Source: Umbilicaria muhlenbergii
Lineage: Eukaryota; Ascomycota; Lecanoromycetes; Umbilicariales; Umbilicariaceae
Assembly (NCBI GenBank): GCA_000611775.1
Contig: KK106982.1
Location: 2,343,343-2,407,342 of the forward strand
DNA: 64,000 bases
Reading direction: 5' to 3'
Part shown: positions 51,678 to 62,076 of the stretch, one piece after another
Numbering within the stretch: position 1 is the stretch's first letter
How the letters are laid out: each line of letters opens with the position of its first letter
Notes under the pieces: generated by a model
Told to the model about the DNA's origin: nothing
The model's database searches: none
The model's input: only the letters and a program-made list of their open reading frames with translations
Position numbers and translations under genes: made by a program

Positions 51678-53570
51678 TCACTCGAACGTGGCCGGCGACT
51701 GCTTTTGCGAGTTTGAGGTCAGCCAACCGAAAGCAGACGCGCCTCCGATCGGGTTTGCTGATCTCGGTTGGTTCGTCACCGCTTGCAGCGGTGACTTCCC
51801 CTCACCCGAAAGCGACCTTTGTGGCATCGGCGGCTGAACATCTTGGTGCTCTCCCGGAGTGGTTTGGTTGGCGCCTCGACCGTTTTCTGCAGACCGAGAA
51901 GGTGCAGCGTCGAATCCAACGGGACCAAGGGCGGCGGCCGCCGACGTTGAACGAGATGAGGTAGTCGACCTGACCGGCTTGAGAATCTTCATACCTCTTC
52001 CGCGTCCCGCTCGTTGGTAGCCAGAGCTCGTACTCGATATGGAAGAAGACGTATCCAACCCAGCGTTCTGCGCGGACCCACGCCTCCAGGAGCCCCAGAT
52101 ACTCCCGGTTTCTGTTCTGGTAGGCGTGTCTGGCGTAGTGGACTCCGGCGCGTTCTTTTGGTCCGTGAGGCCATTACTCTTTTGAGCAGGTGATGATCTT
52201 CCGTTGCACTGTGCAGTCACAGCAGACTTGCGTTCACTCCCGATAATTGACGTTTGGAGGAATGAGGGCGCACCTGTAGCACAGTTTGCACTTGTTGCGC
52301 CTGGTGTGTTGGTTTCCTCTGGCACGGAGCCCTGAAGTGTGGCCGCTTCTTGCGAGCTTTGTTCTTGCAACTTCTTTCCACCGTCCTGAGACTGATTGCT
52401 CTCGGCCGCATCCGAGAATCGCGAAGAGGCGTGCACCGAAACATTGGTCGTTAGCAAGCTTTGGTAAATCGCTGCCTTCTCGGGTCGAACCAAAGGTACC
52501 GCGAGCCTGTTTCGATCGTCGTCAAAAAGCGTAAGCCGGTCTTGAGAGAAAAGGACATCCGCATTGCGCGCGCGAAGGATGTCGCTTCCGAGAACGATCT
52601 GCAGTCCATTGTGCTCGGAATTAATGGTCTGGAGCGTGAAATCCATGGTCAACGTTGGGAGTTGAGGTGTAGGGCTGCTGGAGCGTGACGATGATTGCTG
52701 AATAGTAGCCTCGGGAAGGTAGACGAGAAGCCTCACTTTCTGTTGGCCGTCACGGTCTGTTATGATGTGGCTTTGGAGCCCCAATCGAGAGGCCAAGCTG
52801 CAGTCTAGAATAGATTTGTAGGACCCCGTACAGACAGCGGCATAGAGTAAAGAATCATTGGAAAAGTTTGTGTCGAGCCAGCAGCGGATAATCGACGGCA
52901 CTGGACCAAGGATGAATAGACCAGGCGGGGGTCCTAACGGTATTACAGCTGACCTCGCAGCCGGTGTGGACAGTTGACGTGCATCTAGGCCAAGACTGTT
53001 GGCCCGTACAGACTGAACAGATTGGCCAGCGGAGCTTTGACGTCCTTCAGACTTGTGCGACGACGAGCGCTCCGTCATCGGGTGACTACCAAGCCCACTG
53101 CCAGTTCTCAGCGGGAAGAGGTCGCTAGAAGAGCGTGAACCGTGACCTATCTGGCCGTGTAACGCACTCTCATCGAATCGTACACTGTTAGCTCTTGAAG
53201 CTCCCCTTCTCGGCTCATCCTCGGTGTCCAGGTGCAAGCTTCCAAGCATACTGCTATGCTGGTCCTGATCGAAGTTTTTAAAGGCTTCCGCGGCTGGATT
53301 GTACCCCGGATCTGTCGAGAGACTCATTATTACTTCATCCGGCATGGAAGAAAGGAGCAAGTGGTTACCTTGTTGTGGAGTGCCACTAAGAATGCTAGGA
53401 AACGGAGAGGAGTTGCCCCACACGGATCTTACCCGAGCATCGTCATCTTGTCGTCGCTCCAAGCGTAGAAGTCGGTCTGAATGCTCAGCTTGTGTCGCGT
53501 AGACGTTCTTCATCTCGTCCTGTAAGCGCCAGATATCGGCACTGGAAGCAAAAGCGAACTGTGGATCCAT
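51678..53570 (-). CDS. Conserved fungal protein with retropepsin-like core
   Basis: Single exon, 630 residues, ATG at 53570 (MDPQFAFASSADIWRLQDEM); an upstream in-frame GTG is not needed. Residues about 10-50 form a coiled coil (QAEHSDRLLRLERRQDDDAR). Residues about 55-210 are Ser-rich and disordered. A central folded region (about 215-370) contains AAVCTGSYKSILDCSLASRL and, about 90 residues later, LQIVLGSDILRARNADVLF. This pair mimics the retropepsin DTGA---I----A--LG and ILG-D-L blocks, but the catalytic Asp is Cys. The C-terminal 250 residues are low-complexity with a short Arg/Gly patch (GRGRGMK). I infer a catalytically dead aspartic-protease-like fold; function unknown. Convergent with the hydrolase gene (192 bp apart). 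Confidence 0.75.
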   Translation of the reverse strand: MDPQFAFASSADIWRLQDEMKNVYATQAEHSDRLLRLERRQDDDARVRSVWGNSSPFPSILSGTPQQGNHLLLSSMPDEVIMSLSTDPGYNPAAEAFKNFDQDQHSSMLGSLHLDTEDEPRRGASRANSVRFDESALHGQIGHGSRSSSDLFPLRTGSGLGSHPMTERSSSHKSEGRQSSAGQSVQSVRANSLGLDARQLSTPAARSAVIPLGPPPGLFILGPVPSIIRCWLDTNFSNDSLLYAAVCTGSYKSILDCSLASRLGLQSHIITDRDGQQKVRLLVYLPEATIQQSSSRSSSPTPQLPTLTMDFTLQTINSEHNGLQIVLGSDILRARNADVLFSQDRLTLFDDDRNRLAVPLVRPEKAAIYQSLLTTNVSVHASSRFSDAAESNQSQDGGKKLQEQSSQEAATLQGSVPEETNTPGATSANCATGAPSFLQTSIIGSERKSAVTAQCNGRSSPAQKSNGLTDQKNAPESTTPDTPTRTETGSIWGSWRRGSAQNAGLDTSSSISSTSSGYQRAGRGRGMKILKPVRSTTSSRSTSAAAALGPVGFDAAPSRSAENGRGANQTTPGEHQDVQPPMPQRSLSGEGKSPLQAVTNQPRSANPIGGASAFGWLTSNSQKQSPATFE

Positions 53571-54485
53571 CCCTAACTCTTGAGCAACGACAGGCACTGG
53601 CAGTCCTTCAAAGGATGGACCTGCGTGGCCGCTGTCATCTAGAGAGATCCGGGCCCCAGGCTATGAGGACAACGGCTGTGGATACGGAAAAGAGATCTTA
53701 TGTCCTGTGACTTCCTAGAGACCATAAAATTCGTGCACTGCGCCCAGGCCCCTCCTCCCACCGTTCCGCGCCCAAACGGCGAAGGCCGTCTATCAGCCTG
53801 CACGAGAAGCCGCAAGCCGCAGTGGAGGATGGAGTATAGTAAGTCAAGGGCGTATAGGGTACAGATTGTCGGTGGTGGGATGTTTGCTTTCCTCAACCCA
53901 GTCTCGCAAGGACTACAATGAAAAGACTTGTGTGAACGCGAGGAGCGTGGGCTTGTGGAACGGCGCGTCTGACGAAATATATTGATCGTAGGTAGCGATT
54001 GTATTCTCGTAGGAGAGCGTCGTGACAGCGGTCAATCACTCTGGAGGAAGTGCAGTGCGGACAAGTCCACAATAGTTGGCTGAATCCTTGTGGTGGATGG
54101 GGCCGATGGGACTGATCTGGTCGGGCAGGAAAATCCAATGTTCGCTTTCTGGAGGCAAATATAAGCTGGCGCACTTCAAAGATCCGGCTCGAACGGGGAT
54201 GTTACATTTTCGTAGGATCTGTTGTACAGGTTTCAAGGCAAGTTGGTGGCGGTGGTGGTGGTAGACTTGGTCTTGACTGACAGGGCTCGGTAGAGTAAAT
54301 TCGGATGTGGTGAAGTGATACTCTTTTTAGCCAAGACCTGGACGCCGAGCTCCCCAATTCGATCAATCTGATATAGTAAGGCGGTAGTTGTTCACCATTT
54401 AGTTCGTCTTATGAAGCGTTGTGCGTAGGCTTGAAGGACGTGCATTTGCCCATGCAATATTCCCTTGACGCTGGCATACAGGCTA
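53571..54485. other. Upstream region of retropepsin-like gene
   Basis: No convincing gene on either strand; open stretches up to 93 codons lack known motifs and overlap in opposing frames. A short GGTGGC run lies at 54245-54262. It ends at the MITE that starts at 54486. Confidence 0.4.
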
Positions 54486-54950
54486 CGGTGAGTATCCCCT
54501 GGGTACCCCCTACTTTTTTGGACTACTCACTTCTCACTCTACATCGCCGGAGTACCGTCCAGGCGAATCATCAGAATAAGCGATAGTATTTTGATTAGGA
54601 AGCCTCGAAGGCCCCTCTGCGATGTTCTGTTAATGATGGAATTTGGAGAAGATCAAATGCTGAAAGGTGAAGCTAGTGGCTTCAACACCACACTCTTGCT
54701 CATGTCTTTACTGCACGATATTGTGCTGTTCATTATTGTTTCACTTACCGAGGATGCCTCAGAATTCTCTACTTCAAAGATGTTGGTTTGCGATCAAAAT
54801 GTGCATTTTGCTGCCATAAACGTGCGACATAAACGGGGGAACAGGTGCATCCCTGAAATATTTGACTACGGGGGAGAATGTACCTCGGAAGTCAACTGGT
54901 ACCCTCTAGAAAGACCACAAAAATCAGGGGTACTCGGGGGATATTCACTG
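54486..54950. mobile_element. 465-bp MITE abutting the esterase gene
   Basis: Left end CGGTGAGTATCCCCTGGGTA (54486) and, in complement, right end CAGTGAATATCCCCCGAGTA (54950), both followed by CCCC and a T-rich run with GG and AC. TA flanks both sides (54484-54485 and 54951-54952). The ends are about 36-40 bp long. An open stretch of 136 codons starting at 54591 inside it resembles no transposase. Its right end is 11 bp from the stop codon of the esterase gene. Confidence 0.85.
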
Positions 54951-54962
54951 TACAGGCTAGCT

Positions 54963-55984
54963 TTATGCTGTTTCTCCTGCAGCTGCCTCCCAGGACGGTA
55001 GCACAAATCCTGTACTCCCAACAGCTTGATCTGGCCATTCTCGTTCGATCGTCAGAACCACCTCGTCGTACAAGACCTTGTATCCAATTGGATTGAAGTG
55101 CAACCCTAACGAGTCAGGGAGGCAGAGCAAAGCGTGGCAGATACCGATCAACTTACCATCATGCAATAATTCTCCGAGGACTTTATTTCTCTCGGCTGCC
55201 TTGGACCCAGCCAAGGGCTGCCCCGGCTTCCATCCAGCCTTCTCCATAAAGACTGACCAAAGATCTAAGACAACGACGCCAAGCTCTTGGCCTACCTGAC
55301 GGCAAGCATCCGCGTACTTCTTCGTATGCTCTGCTGTCCGAATCCCGTCGCCGCACTGATGCTCATCGAACGGTGGTGGGGTGATTAGTATGAGACGAGG
55401 TTTCTGATTGCTGACCAGAGGATGTCTGAGTATAGCCTGCACATTCCTCTTGTATTGATCAAGCGGCACATGTTGGCCGGTCGGACCTCCGGGCACGCAT
55501 GCATCGTTGGCGCCGAAGAAGACCGTCTTTGCCTGTTAACACGGCGCATATTGCCATCATATTCCGATCAACATACCATAAAGCGCAAGCGAGCTTGCGC
55601 AGGCGTTGGCATGAATCCAGGCAATGCCGCAAGCGCTTGAGAAGTATTGTAACCGCTGCTCAGATCAGTGGATGAGCAAGCACTGTGGCTATGGAATTTC
55701 GCTTTACCTGAAGCCTCTGTTGATAACATCCAGACGTCTGATATATGCTGGAGGGAAAGACGGGATGTTAGAAATAAGATGAAAGAGAAGACGACATCAT
55801 ATGTAGAGAAGCAGAGAGAACATCAGGATAGCTCACCATCCTGCAACGCCGGTGTGAAGGCGAACCCTCGGTCCTGGCTGCAAGAAAACTGAGTGATGGA
55901 GTCTCCAAAGAGCAGGAATTGATCGTATGGGCCCTTTTCGAGGTTATCAGTGCCGCAGAACCCATCTTCACGTGTCCCCTCCAT
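54963..55984 (-). CDS. GDSL/SGNH esterase, IAH1-like
   Basis: Exons 55984-55837, 55747-55708, 55655-55577, 55532-55157 and 55105-54963; 261 residues; introns 89, 52, 44 and 51 nt. The SGNH blocks are all present: FLLFGDSITQFS (nucleophile Ser), INRGFSGYNTSQAL (Gly), TVFFGANDA (Asn) and DGLHFNPIGY (catalytic Asp-His). Yeast IAH1 hydrolyses isoamyl acetate and related esters; the fungal relatives are small cytosolic esterases, and the exact substrate here is unknown. Joins restore NRGFSGYN, LRFMAKTVFF and LLHDGLHFNP. No signal peptide. The 3' end lies against a MITE, which may supply its polyadenylation region. Divergent from the CLC gene across 1.4 kb. Confidence 0.9.
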
Positions 55985-56120
55985 GGTAGGGCAAAAAGCG
56001 CAAGCTTGGTACCATAGTTGTTACTTTATGATGCACACGCTACACGCCGTCAGCGAAGATTGTCGTGAGACAGGCGCACAGTCCGTAGTCGGAAGACCGC
56101 CAAGGCGGATGGATAGAGTA

Positions 56121-56368
56121 AGTGACAGTCTCCAGCTGGGGAACCCCTCGACAATACAACCACGAAAGCGATGTCTGAAAACCTTGGACGTGGATGTTGT
56201 AGAGATCAAGGGCTTCCATCATTTCTACATTGTTCATAAACGTTTGCCAATATCCGTATTGACTGTAGAGGTTGTGGACTTGCAGTATCTCTGGAAACAA
56301 CAATCATCCCGACCACTCTTGCTTGATTATTGGTTAGTTGAGGGCCCCCCGGCTAATAGACTGCCACT
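56121..56368. mobile_element. 248-bp MITE related to the one at 51203
   Basis: Left end AGTGACAGTCTCCAGCTGGG with ACCCCTCGACAAT; right end, in complement, AGTGGCAGTCTATTAGCC with CCCTCAACTA. Both resemble the ends at 51203-51346 (GTGGCAATCCCCAGCC, CCCCTCGACTA). TA precedes it, but TG follows, so one flank has changed. Internal sequence is unrelated to the other copy. Confidence 0.65.
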
Positions 56369-57382
56369 TGCTTGTACGAAATATCTTACTCCAAAGTACA
56401 TGGGCTTGGAGTGAGCAGGGAGGTGGACTTACTTTGTATGTTCCCCAGGAAAGGGCAATGCCCAAAGCTGCGACGACAGCCAACCAATTGGATATACTCC
56501 CCAGGGGCTCCGTCGAAGCAAAACGCATGAAGGTGAAACTACCTTAGGTACTCCGTACGGTAAGGCAAGGTAGGCACGAGTAGGTAATCGCACGTGGTAT
56601 CGGCAAGTTGGTACGACCCGTGGTCACAGACGAAGCGTGCTCTGTTGAATCCCACCGAGTTCGGCAAGGGTGAAGAAAACGCAGTGTTGGTGGAGAAGCT
56701 CGATCAGGAACAAGGAGGTGGGCGTGTGGCCTGCCTCAGCCTGATGCCGCGATAGGCGACTGTCGTACTCGTTGCACCGTCGCGCTCTAGCCTGTCGAGA
56801 CACTGCAATGGGCACGCGCGGCACCGCTATCACGCCACATCGAAGTCACAACGGGCGAGATGCATCATGAGGCCCAAGTGTTCAAGACTGGAGTCCTCTG
56901 CTCGTTTTGTTTTCCTACTTTTCTATGATTCGTTGTCCAACCCCACATCCCCATGACTGCCACGACGAAGACCTGGCTCCGATCCGTCTCTGGTCCTCTG
57001 CCTTTGTCATCTGATCCCTTCCAGGCCGCCATGGCCGCGCATCATTTTTGAAACTTGCACCGCCTTCGACCGGCGCCCATCTTCCTTCCCTCCCAATCTC
57101 TCCTTGCTTCTCTCTCCAGAGCCCCGCTCGGAGAAATCGAGATCGCGAGCATGTTCCTGCACAAGGCCGCGGTGTGAAACGCCAAACACCTAGGAATGCC
57201 GACTTGACTTGCACACTACTACCGAGCTGGTAGCCCTGCCTTCGCTGCGCTCCTTCCAACATCGGCAGCAGGTAAAGCGGAAGATATGAGGCTTTCTTGC
57301 CCGTCTAACTCGGGTGATACCAGCGAATGTACCAATGCTCAACCTGACACCATGCTGTGCTCCATTCCCTCCCCCAGCTAAC
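56369..57382. other. Upstream region of CLC gene
   Basis: No clear gene. Around 56540-56590 are repeated words related to TACCTTAGGTACTCCGTACGGT and AAGGCAAGGTAGGCACG. 57040-57160 is CT-rich on the plus strand, as in many fungal promoters and leaders. An intron in the leader is possible but not shown. Confidence 0.4.
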
Positions 57383-60324
57383 ATGCATCGCCGCAGTCAT
57401 CCTTATCTAAGCTTCCCCTCACCCTCGTCCGCCATGCCTCGCTCGACCGCGTCTCAACGTCCTTCCTTCACCCCCGAAGAAGAAGATGAAGACGACGGTG
57501 TTGCTTCCCCACGAGCGAGTGCCCCGCCACCGACTTCTCCAGTTGCAAGCAGGCGCCTCCATTCAGCCAGGACATCGGAGCTTGACCTGCGAAGCCGTCT
57601 GCCCGGCCGATTACAGCTTGACGAGCAATCTAGCCTTCTCGCCAATGCGGACGGGATATTGAGAAAGTATACGAGCGCGCCCAACACATCACTGCCGCGC
57701 TTCTCCAGGCGCCAGAGTGCTACCGGCAGCGTTCGTGTCCCCAAAAATCACAGCCGCTCCAGCTCTTGGGGCCTACGGCTCGCCACTGCACTGGTCTCGG
57801 AACGACGGCCGACCGATGCCGGTCTCTCCGATTCCAAAGCTTCCATTTTCAGAGACGAGCGGGTGTGGTATGACCAGTTCACGTCCACCGATTGGGTGCA
57901 CGACAGCATTGCCGACGCTTTCCGGGTGAGAGACCTCAGATCACGCAAAGACCTGCGCGGGCGCATATATGCCTGGTTTGATGGTGCCCAGGGCTGGATA
58001 CTCGTGGCCATCATAGGCTGCATCACGGCGTGCATAGCATACTTTGTCGATGTCACCGAAGCCTCCATTTTTGATATCAAAGAAGGCTATTGTGCGCAAG
58101 GGTGGTATTTTAGTAAACGCAAATGCTGCTTTGCGGAAAAGGAATGCGCTTCGTGGGCTTCCTGGGGCGATGTATTGCCACTGTCTCGCTTTGGGAAGCA
58201 GTGGGTAGATTTTGCGGCTTATGTCTTCTTCGTCGTTCTGTTTGCTGTTGCATCTTGCAGCTTGACTCTTACAACTAAGACCGTCATACCCTCGGCATTC
58301 TCACTGTCCACTCTCGATGAGAACCTTGGCGCCGATTGCCGGAAAGATAATGGAGGTGATGGAGGTGATGGAGGTGACACACCTACTGGTAGGTTAAGCC
58401 CTACTCAGATACTCGGGGACGCGCCGAAGCCATCGACGATGATCTATTATCCAGCAGCCGGAAGCGGAGTGGCGGAAGTGAAGGTTATCCTGAGCGGATT
58501 CGTCGTGCATGGGTACTTGGGAGTGAAAACCCTGGTGGTGAAGACGCTTGCGCTCGTCTTGAGTGTGGCCTCAGGTCTCAGCCTAGGCAAAGAAGGCCCC
58601 TATGTGCACATTGCTACTTGCATTGGAAATATCGCCTGTAGACTGTTTTCCAAATACAACCACAACGATGGGAAGAGGCGGGAAGTTCTAAGTGCCAGTG
58701 CAGCAGGTGGTGTAGGCGTAGCTTTTGGTGCCCCTCTTGGCGGAGTCTTGTTCAGTTTGGAGGAAGTTAGGTGAATATCCTCACCCGTTTGGTGGAACAC
58801 CCCAACTTATTATTGACATCTTTTCTCAGCTACTATTTTCCCCCGAAAACGCTGTTCCGGACATTCTTTTGCTGTATCGCAGCGGCACTTACTCTGAAGT
58901 TCCTCAACCCTTATGGTACTGGAAAGATTGTCATTTTCGAAGTCCGCTACGCAACTGACTGGCGATTCTTCGAAATGATTGTTTTCGTACTCCTCGGCAG
59001 CCTTGGAGGTGCTTTGGGTGCATTCTTCATCAAAGCATCTAGATTCTGGGCTCAGACATTCCGGCGTATTCCACTGGTTAAGAGATGGCCCGTGTTTGAA
59101 GTGGTCCTCGTTGCTCTGATCACTGGATTAGTGAGCTTTTGGAACAGGTACACGAAGCTAGCGGTCACGGAGCTGTTGTTCGAGCTGGCCAGTCCCTGTG
59201 CCCCTGGTGGTTCCTCTGGCCTTTGCCCAAAAGATAAGGAGCAGATCGTGGACATACTACGCTACCTATGTCTCGCCTTTGTCATCAAAAGCCTGTTGAC
59301 TACCATTACATTCGGCATCAAGGTACCTGCAGGGATTTATGTTCCGTCCATGGTGGTTGGTGGGTTACTAGGACGTATCGTCGGCCATTCTGTGCAGTAC
59401 TTGGTCTTAGCTTACCCTGGTGCGGCTCTTTTCAATGGCTGTCCCCTCGACGAGGGGGTTGAAAGTTGCGTGACACCTGGTGTATATGCGTTGGTAGCTG
59501 CTGGTGCTACTATGTGTGGCGTGACACGACTGTCCGTTACCCTTGCGGTTATCCTTTTCGAGCTTACTGGTAGCTTGGATCATGTGTTGCCTTTTTCGTT
59601 GTCGGTTTTGGTAGCGAAGTGGACGGCAGATGCCATCGAACCGCTGAGTATCTATGTGAGTGGCGGCGGCCTCGAGAGAAAATCTCAAAAGCCGGCTTCA
59701 GACTGATGTGTGCTTAGGATTTGCTCACAGATATGAATTCGTACCCTTTTCTTGACAACAAGCTTCGTCCAAATTTCACGACCGACTTGGCCGAGATAAC
59801 TCCACGATTACGCCCCGAGCGTGTGATCGACATATCGAGTTCGCCACTTATATGGGCCCAGACTCTGCGTCCAAAGGTTGAACATCTACACAACGCAGGC
59901 GAACTCGATGGCGGGTTACCAATTGTCCGTAATGGGATACTGGTCGGCTTGATTCCCGCACCGGACCTTGAATTCGCCCTCGACAAATTGGACGATGAAG
60001 ACCAAAGTCTTTGCCTGATGGCTACGGATATCTCTTGGCATAATGCAGAAGAAATGGAAGAGCACGAGGCCGATCCGACAGACTTCACTCCTTATATAGA
60101 CCCTGTAGGTCCGCACATCGTCATCTGGAATTGCGTGTGCTAATTGTGGCTAGGCTCCTGTGGCGCTGGATATCCACTCACCAATGGATCTCGTGTACCA
60201 GTGCTTTGCGAAGCTCGGGCTCCGTTATATCTGCGTCGTCCGGGATGGCCAATATGCCGGCTTGGTGCACAAGAAAGCATTTGTCAAGTACATGAAGGAG
60301 CTAGAGGGAGCCGGAGATAGATGA
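57383..60324 (+). CDS. CLC-type chloride channel/transporter with CBS domains
   Basis: Exons 57383-58770, 58830-59655, 59718-60104 and 60154-60324; introns 59, 62 and 49 nt; 923 residues from the ATG at 57383 (57335 and 57434 are alternatives). A disordered Ser/Pro-rich N-terminus of about 190 residues precedes the membrane region. CLC signature segments are GSGVAEVKVILSGF, GKEGPYVHIA (gating Glu present), GVGVAFGAPLGGVLFSLEEV and KVPAGIYVPSM. Joins restore LEEVSYYFPPKT, LSIYDLLTDMNSYPFLD and YIDPAPVALDIHSP. The C-terminus has two CBS regions, the second containing CVVRDGQYAGLVHKKAF. Fungal relatives move chloride in Golgi, vacuole or plasma membranes. A GGDGGDGGD run (9-bp repeat) lies at about 58350-58378. 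Confidence 0.93.
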
Positions 60325-60807
60325 CAACGAGCCTTCGCTACCACGTATAAAAAACGGCTTTGTGGATTTGGGACCAACTATTAGAGGGAGGTCACTTTCA
60401 GCACTGCAATTTTCGATTTGATAACACTATACATGCATTTACATACAGCATAGCATTTTTTGGAACGCGATGCATAGCTGGCGGATATCTGTACTTTAGA
60501 CTTTTGCCGCACATTCTGCTCCTCATACCGTTTGCATACTTTTATAAATCCAACCAGGCGTCCTCTGCAATTGAAAGCTTCTTCGCTCTTGGTAGCTTCG
60601 TCAGGCTGCGTCCTCTGTATCTACTTTGTGGACTTTTCATCAAGAAGCCATTGCGGCAGAAGTGAGGGGCGTAAGACCCGTTCGCTTCGTTTCCCAACAA
60701 CAACATCATGCATGTCATTAGGGCCGGAATTGCCCAGGTTCCTTGCCAGGTAGCGTGGCGTCGTGTCACCGCGGTCTCGAGCATCGGACCTTTTGCATGC
60801 GCTACCA
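60325..60807. other. Convergent CLC-RRP45 intergenic region
   Basis: 483 bp between two stop codons. An open, hydrophobic-looking stretch (60360-60665) has no homology and I do not call it. The region provides both 3' ends. Confidence 0.45.
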
Positions 60808-61834
60808 TCATCTATCATTCTCAGCGCTAAGTTCCGCTATCATCCCTCCAAGGTCCTGTTTCTTAGCGTCCATGTCCAGCGCTACAGCGATGGCCTTACT
60901 CATCTCTCTCACCTTGGCCACAGCGACATCCACGCACCGTAGCAGCGCCAACGCATCCGTCGGAACGCCACCCAGTTTCGCAATCTGGCATATCTCTCCA
61001 TGCCTATTGGCGGTAACGACCATCTCTCCCTCACTCATCTGCTGTTCCTGCAGTGTAGCGTCCAGTACCACCACCTCACCTCCTTCAAAGAATGAAAAAG
61101 TGACGCATAATGGGTGGTGTAGCATAGCTAGGGCCACTGGAACACGCTCTGCTAGCGTGTACACGGTCACATCCTCGCCCTCAATGCTAACATCTGGACG
61201 TCGAAAGTGCTGAAGTGCGGCAATGACCGCGATGCAACTGGCGTCTACGAGCCCGCCGTCATAGTCGAAAACATGGACATCGGCACGCACGTTCCAGCAT
61301 TTCTTGCCGGCTATTATGCAGAGAGATTCAGTATCGAGGGCGTTTGAGCGGCGAATAGCTTTCTCAAGGAGGCGCGAGAGGATGGTTTCTTGGTCTGTTT
61401 GTCTGGTGTTTTAGTGTCGGTCAGGATGGAGCAGTTCGGAAAGAATGACATGGACGGGATATCTGGCGGCGGCCAAAGTATGCTGAACGTACCTTCCAAC
61501 TTCGAAGGCCGGGGATGCCATAGGCGAGAGCTCAGTGGTTATGGTAAAGATGCCGTCAAATTTTCGGTCGGGAAAGGGTTGTGAGACTTCAGCAGAGATG
61601 CGGGCAAGTACTCTAGTTCGTAGAACATTAGCTTCCAATTCTACGGAGCTGAGGTGTAATGCGATACAACCTTGTCTTGCCCAGCTTTACGTCTGCGATG
61701 CCAAACTCATCGCCAAACGAGACCTCAAGGTCGCGGAAAGCATCGAAAGCGCGGCCATCGATGCGTATATTCTCGCGCAGAGCCTGAAGAACGAAAGCTC
61801 GCTCATTGATTGATGGTTCAGCTTCTCGGGGCAT
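60808..61834 (-). CDS. RRP45: Exosome complex subunit RRP45
   Basis: Exons 61834-61671, 61612-61493 and 61402-60808; introns 58 and 90 nt; 292 residues. RRP45 (human EXOSC9) is one of six RNase PH-like subunits forming the ring of the RNA exosome, for 3' processing and decay of RNA in nucleus and cytoplasm. Visible blocks: LQALRENIRIDGRAFDAFRD, VSFGDEFGIADVKLGKTRVL, ARISAEVSQPFPDRKFDGIF, ELSPMASPAFEVGR, LLEKAIRRSNALDTESLCI and ADVHVFDYDGGLVDASCIAV. Exon joins were set by KTRVLARISAEV and EVGRQTDQETIL. The first donor is the weak GTTGTA. Length is near the fungal norm. Shares its upstream region with CWC15. Confidence 0.93.
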
Positions 61835-62076
61835 GACTGCGCGCTTTGAGAGCTGGAGTATGAGGGTGGGAGTGTCTAAGCTACCAGGCCAGTCGCAGAC
61901 GGGTCCTAGGGCTGCATGTTCGACGGAGCGGATCAATCCAGCCACCAAGTCTAGCCCAACGTGAATGCAAACGTAGCAAACACACCTGAACTTCAAACTG
62001 CTTTGGAAGGGCTGAGGAGCTATAATCGATCGATACTGTGTAATATTCCCCCAGCTTTCAAACTCGAGAATCAAAA
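61835..62076. promoter_or_regulatory. RRP45-CWC15 divergent promoter
   Basis: 242 bp separate the two start codons, so both genes are transcribed from one shared region. No TATA box is obvious. A purine/pyrimidine bias (GCTGGAGTATGAGGGTGGGAG on the plus strand) lies just upstream of RRP45. The pairing of an RNA-decay and a splicing gene is plausible co-regulation but unproven. Confidence 0.5.

Noticed and set aside
54591-55001. 136-codon plus-strand frame as a gene
   Set aside because: Most of it lies inside the MITE at 54486-54950 and the rest runs antisense into the esterase; no homology is visible.
60360-60665. Hydrophobic 101-codon frame between CLC and RRP45
   Set aside because: It lacks a conserved motif, lies between two convergent genes, and has an equally long opposing frame.
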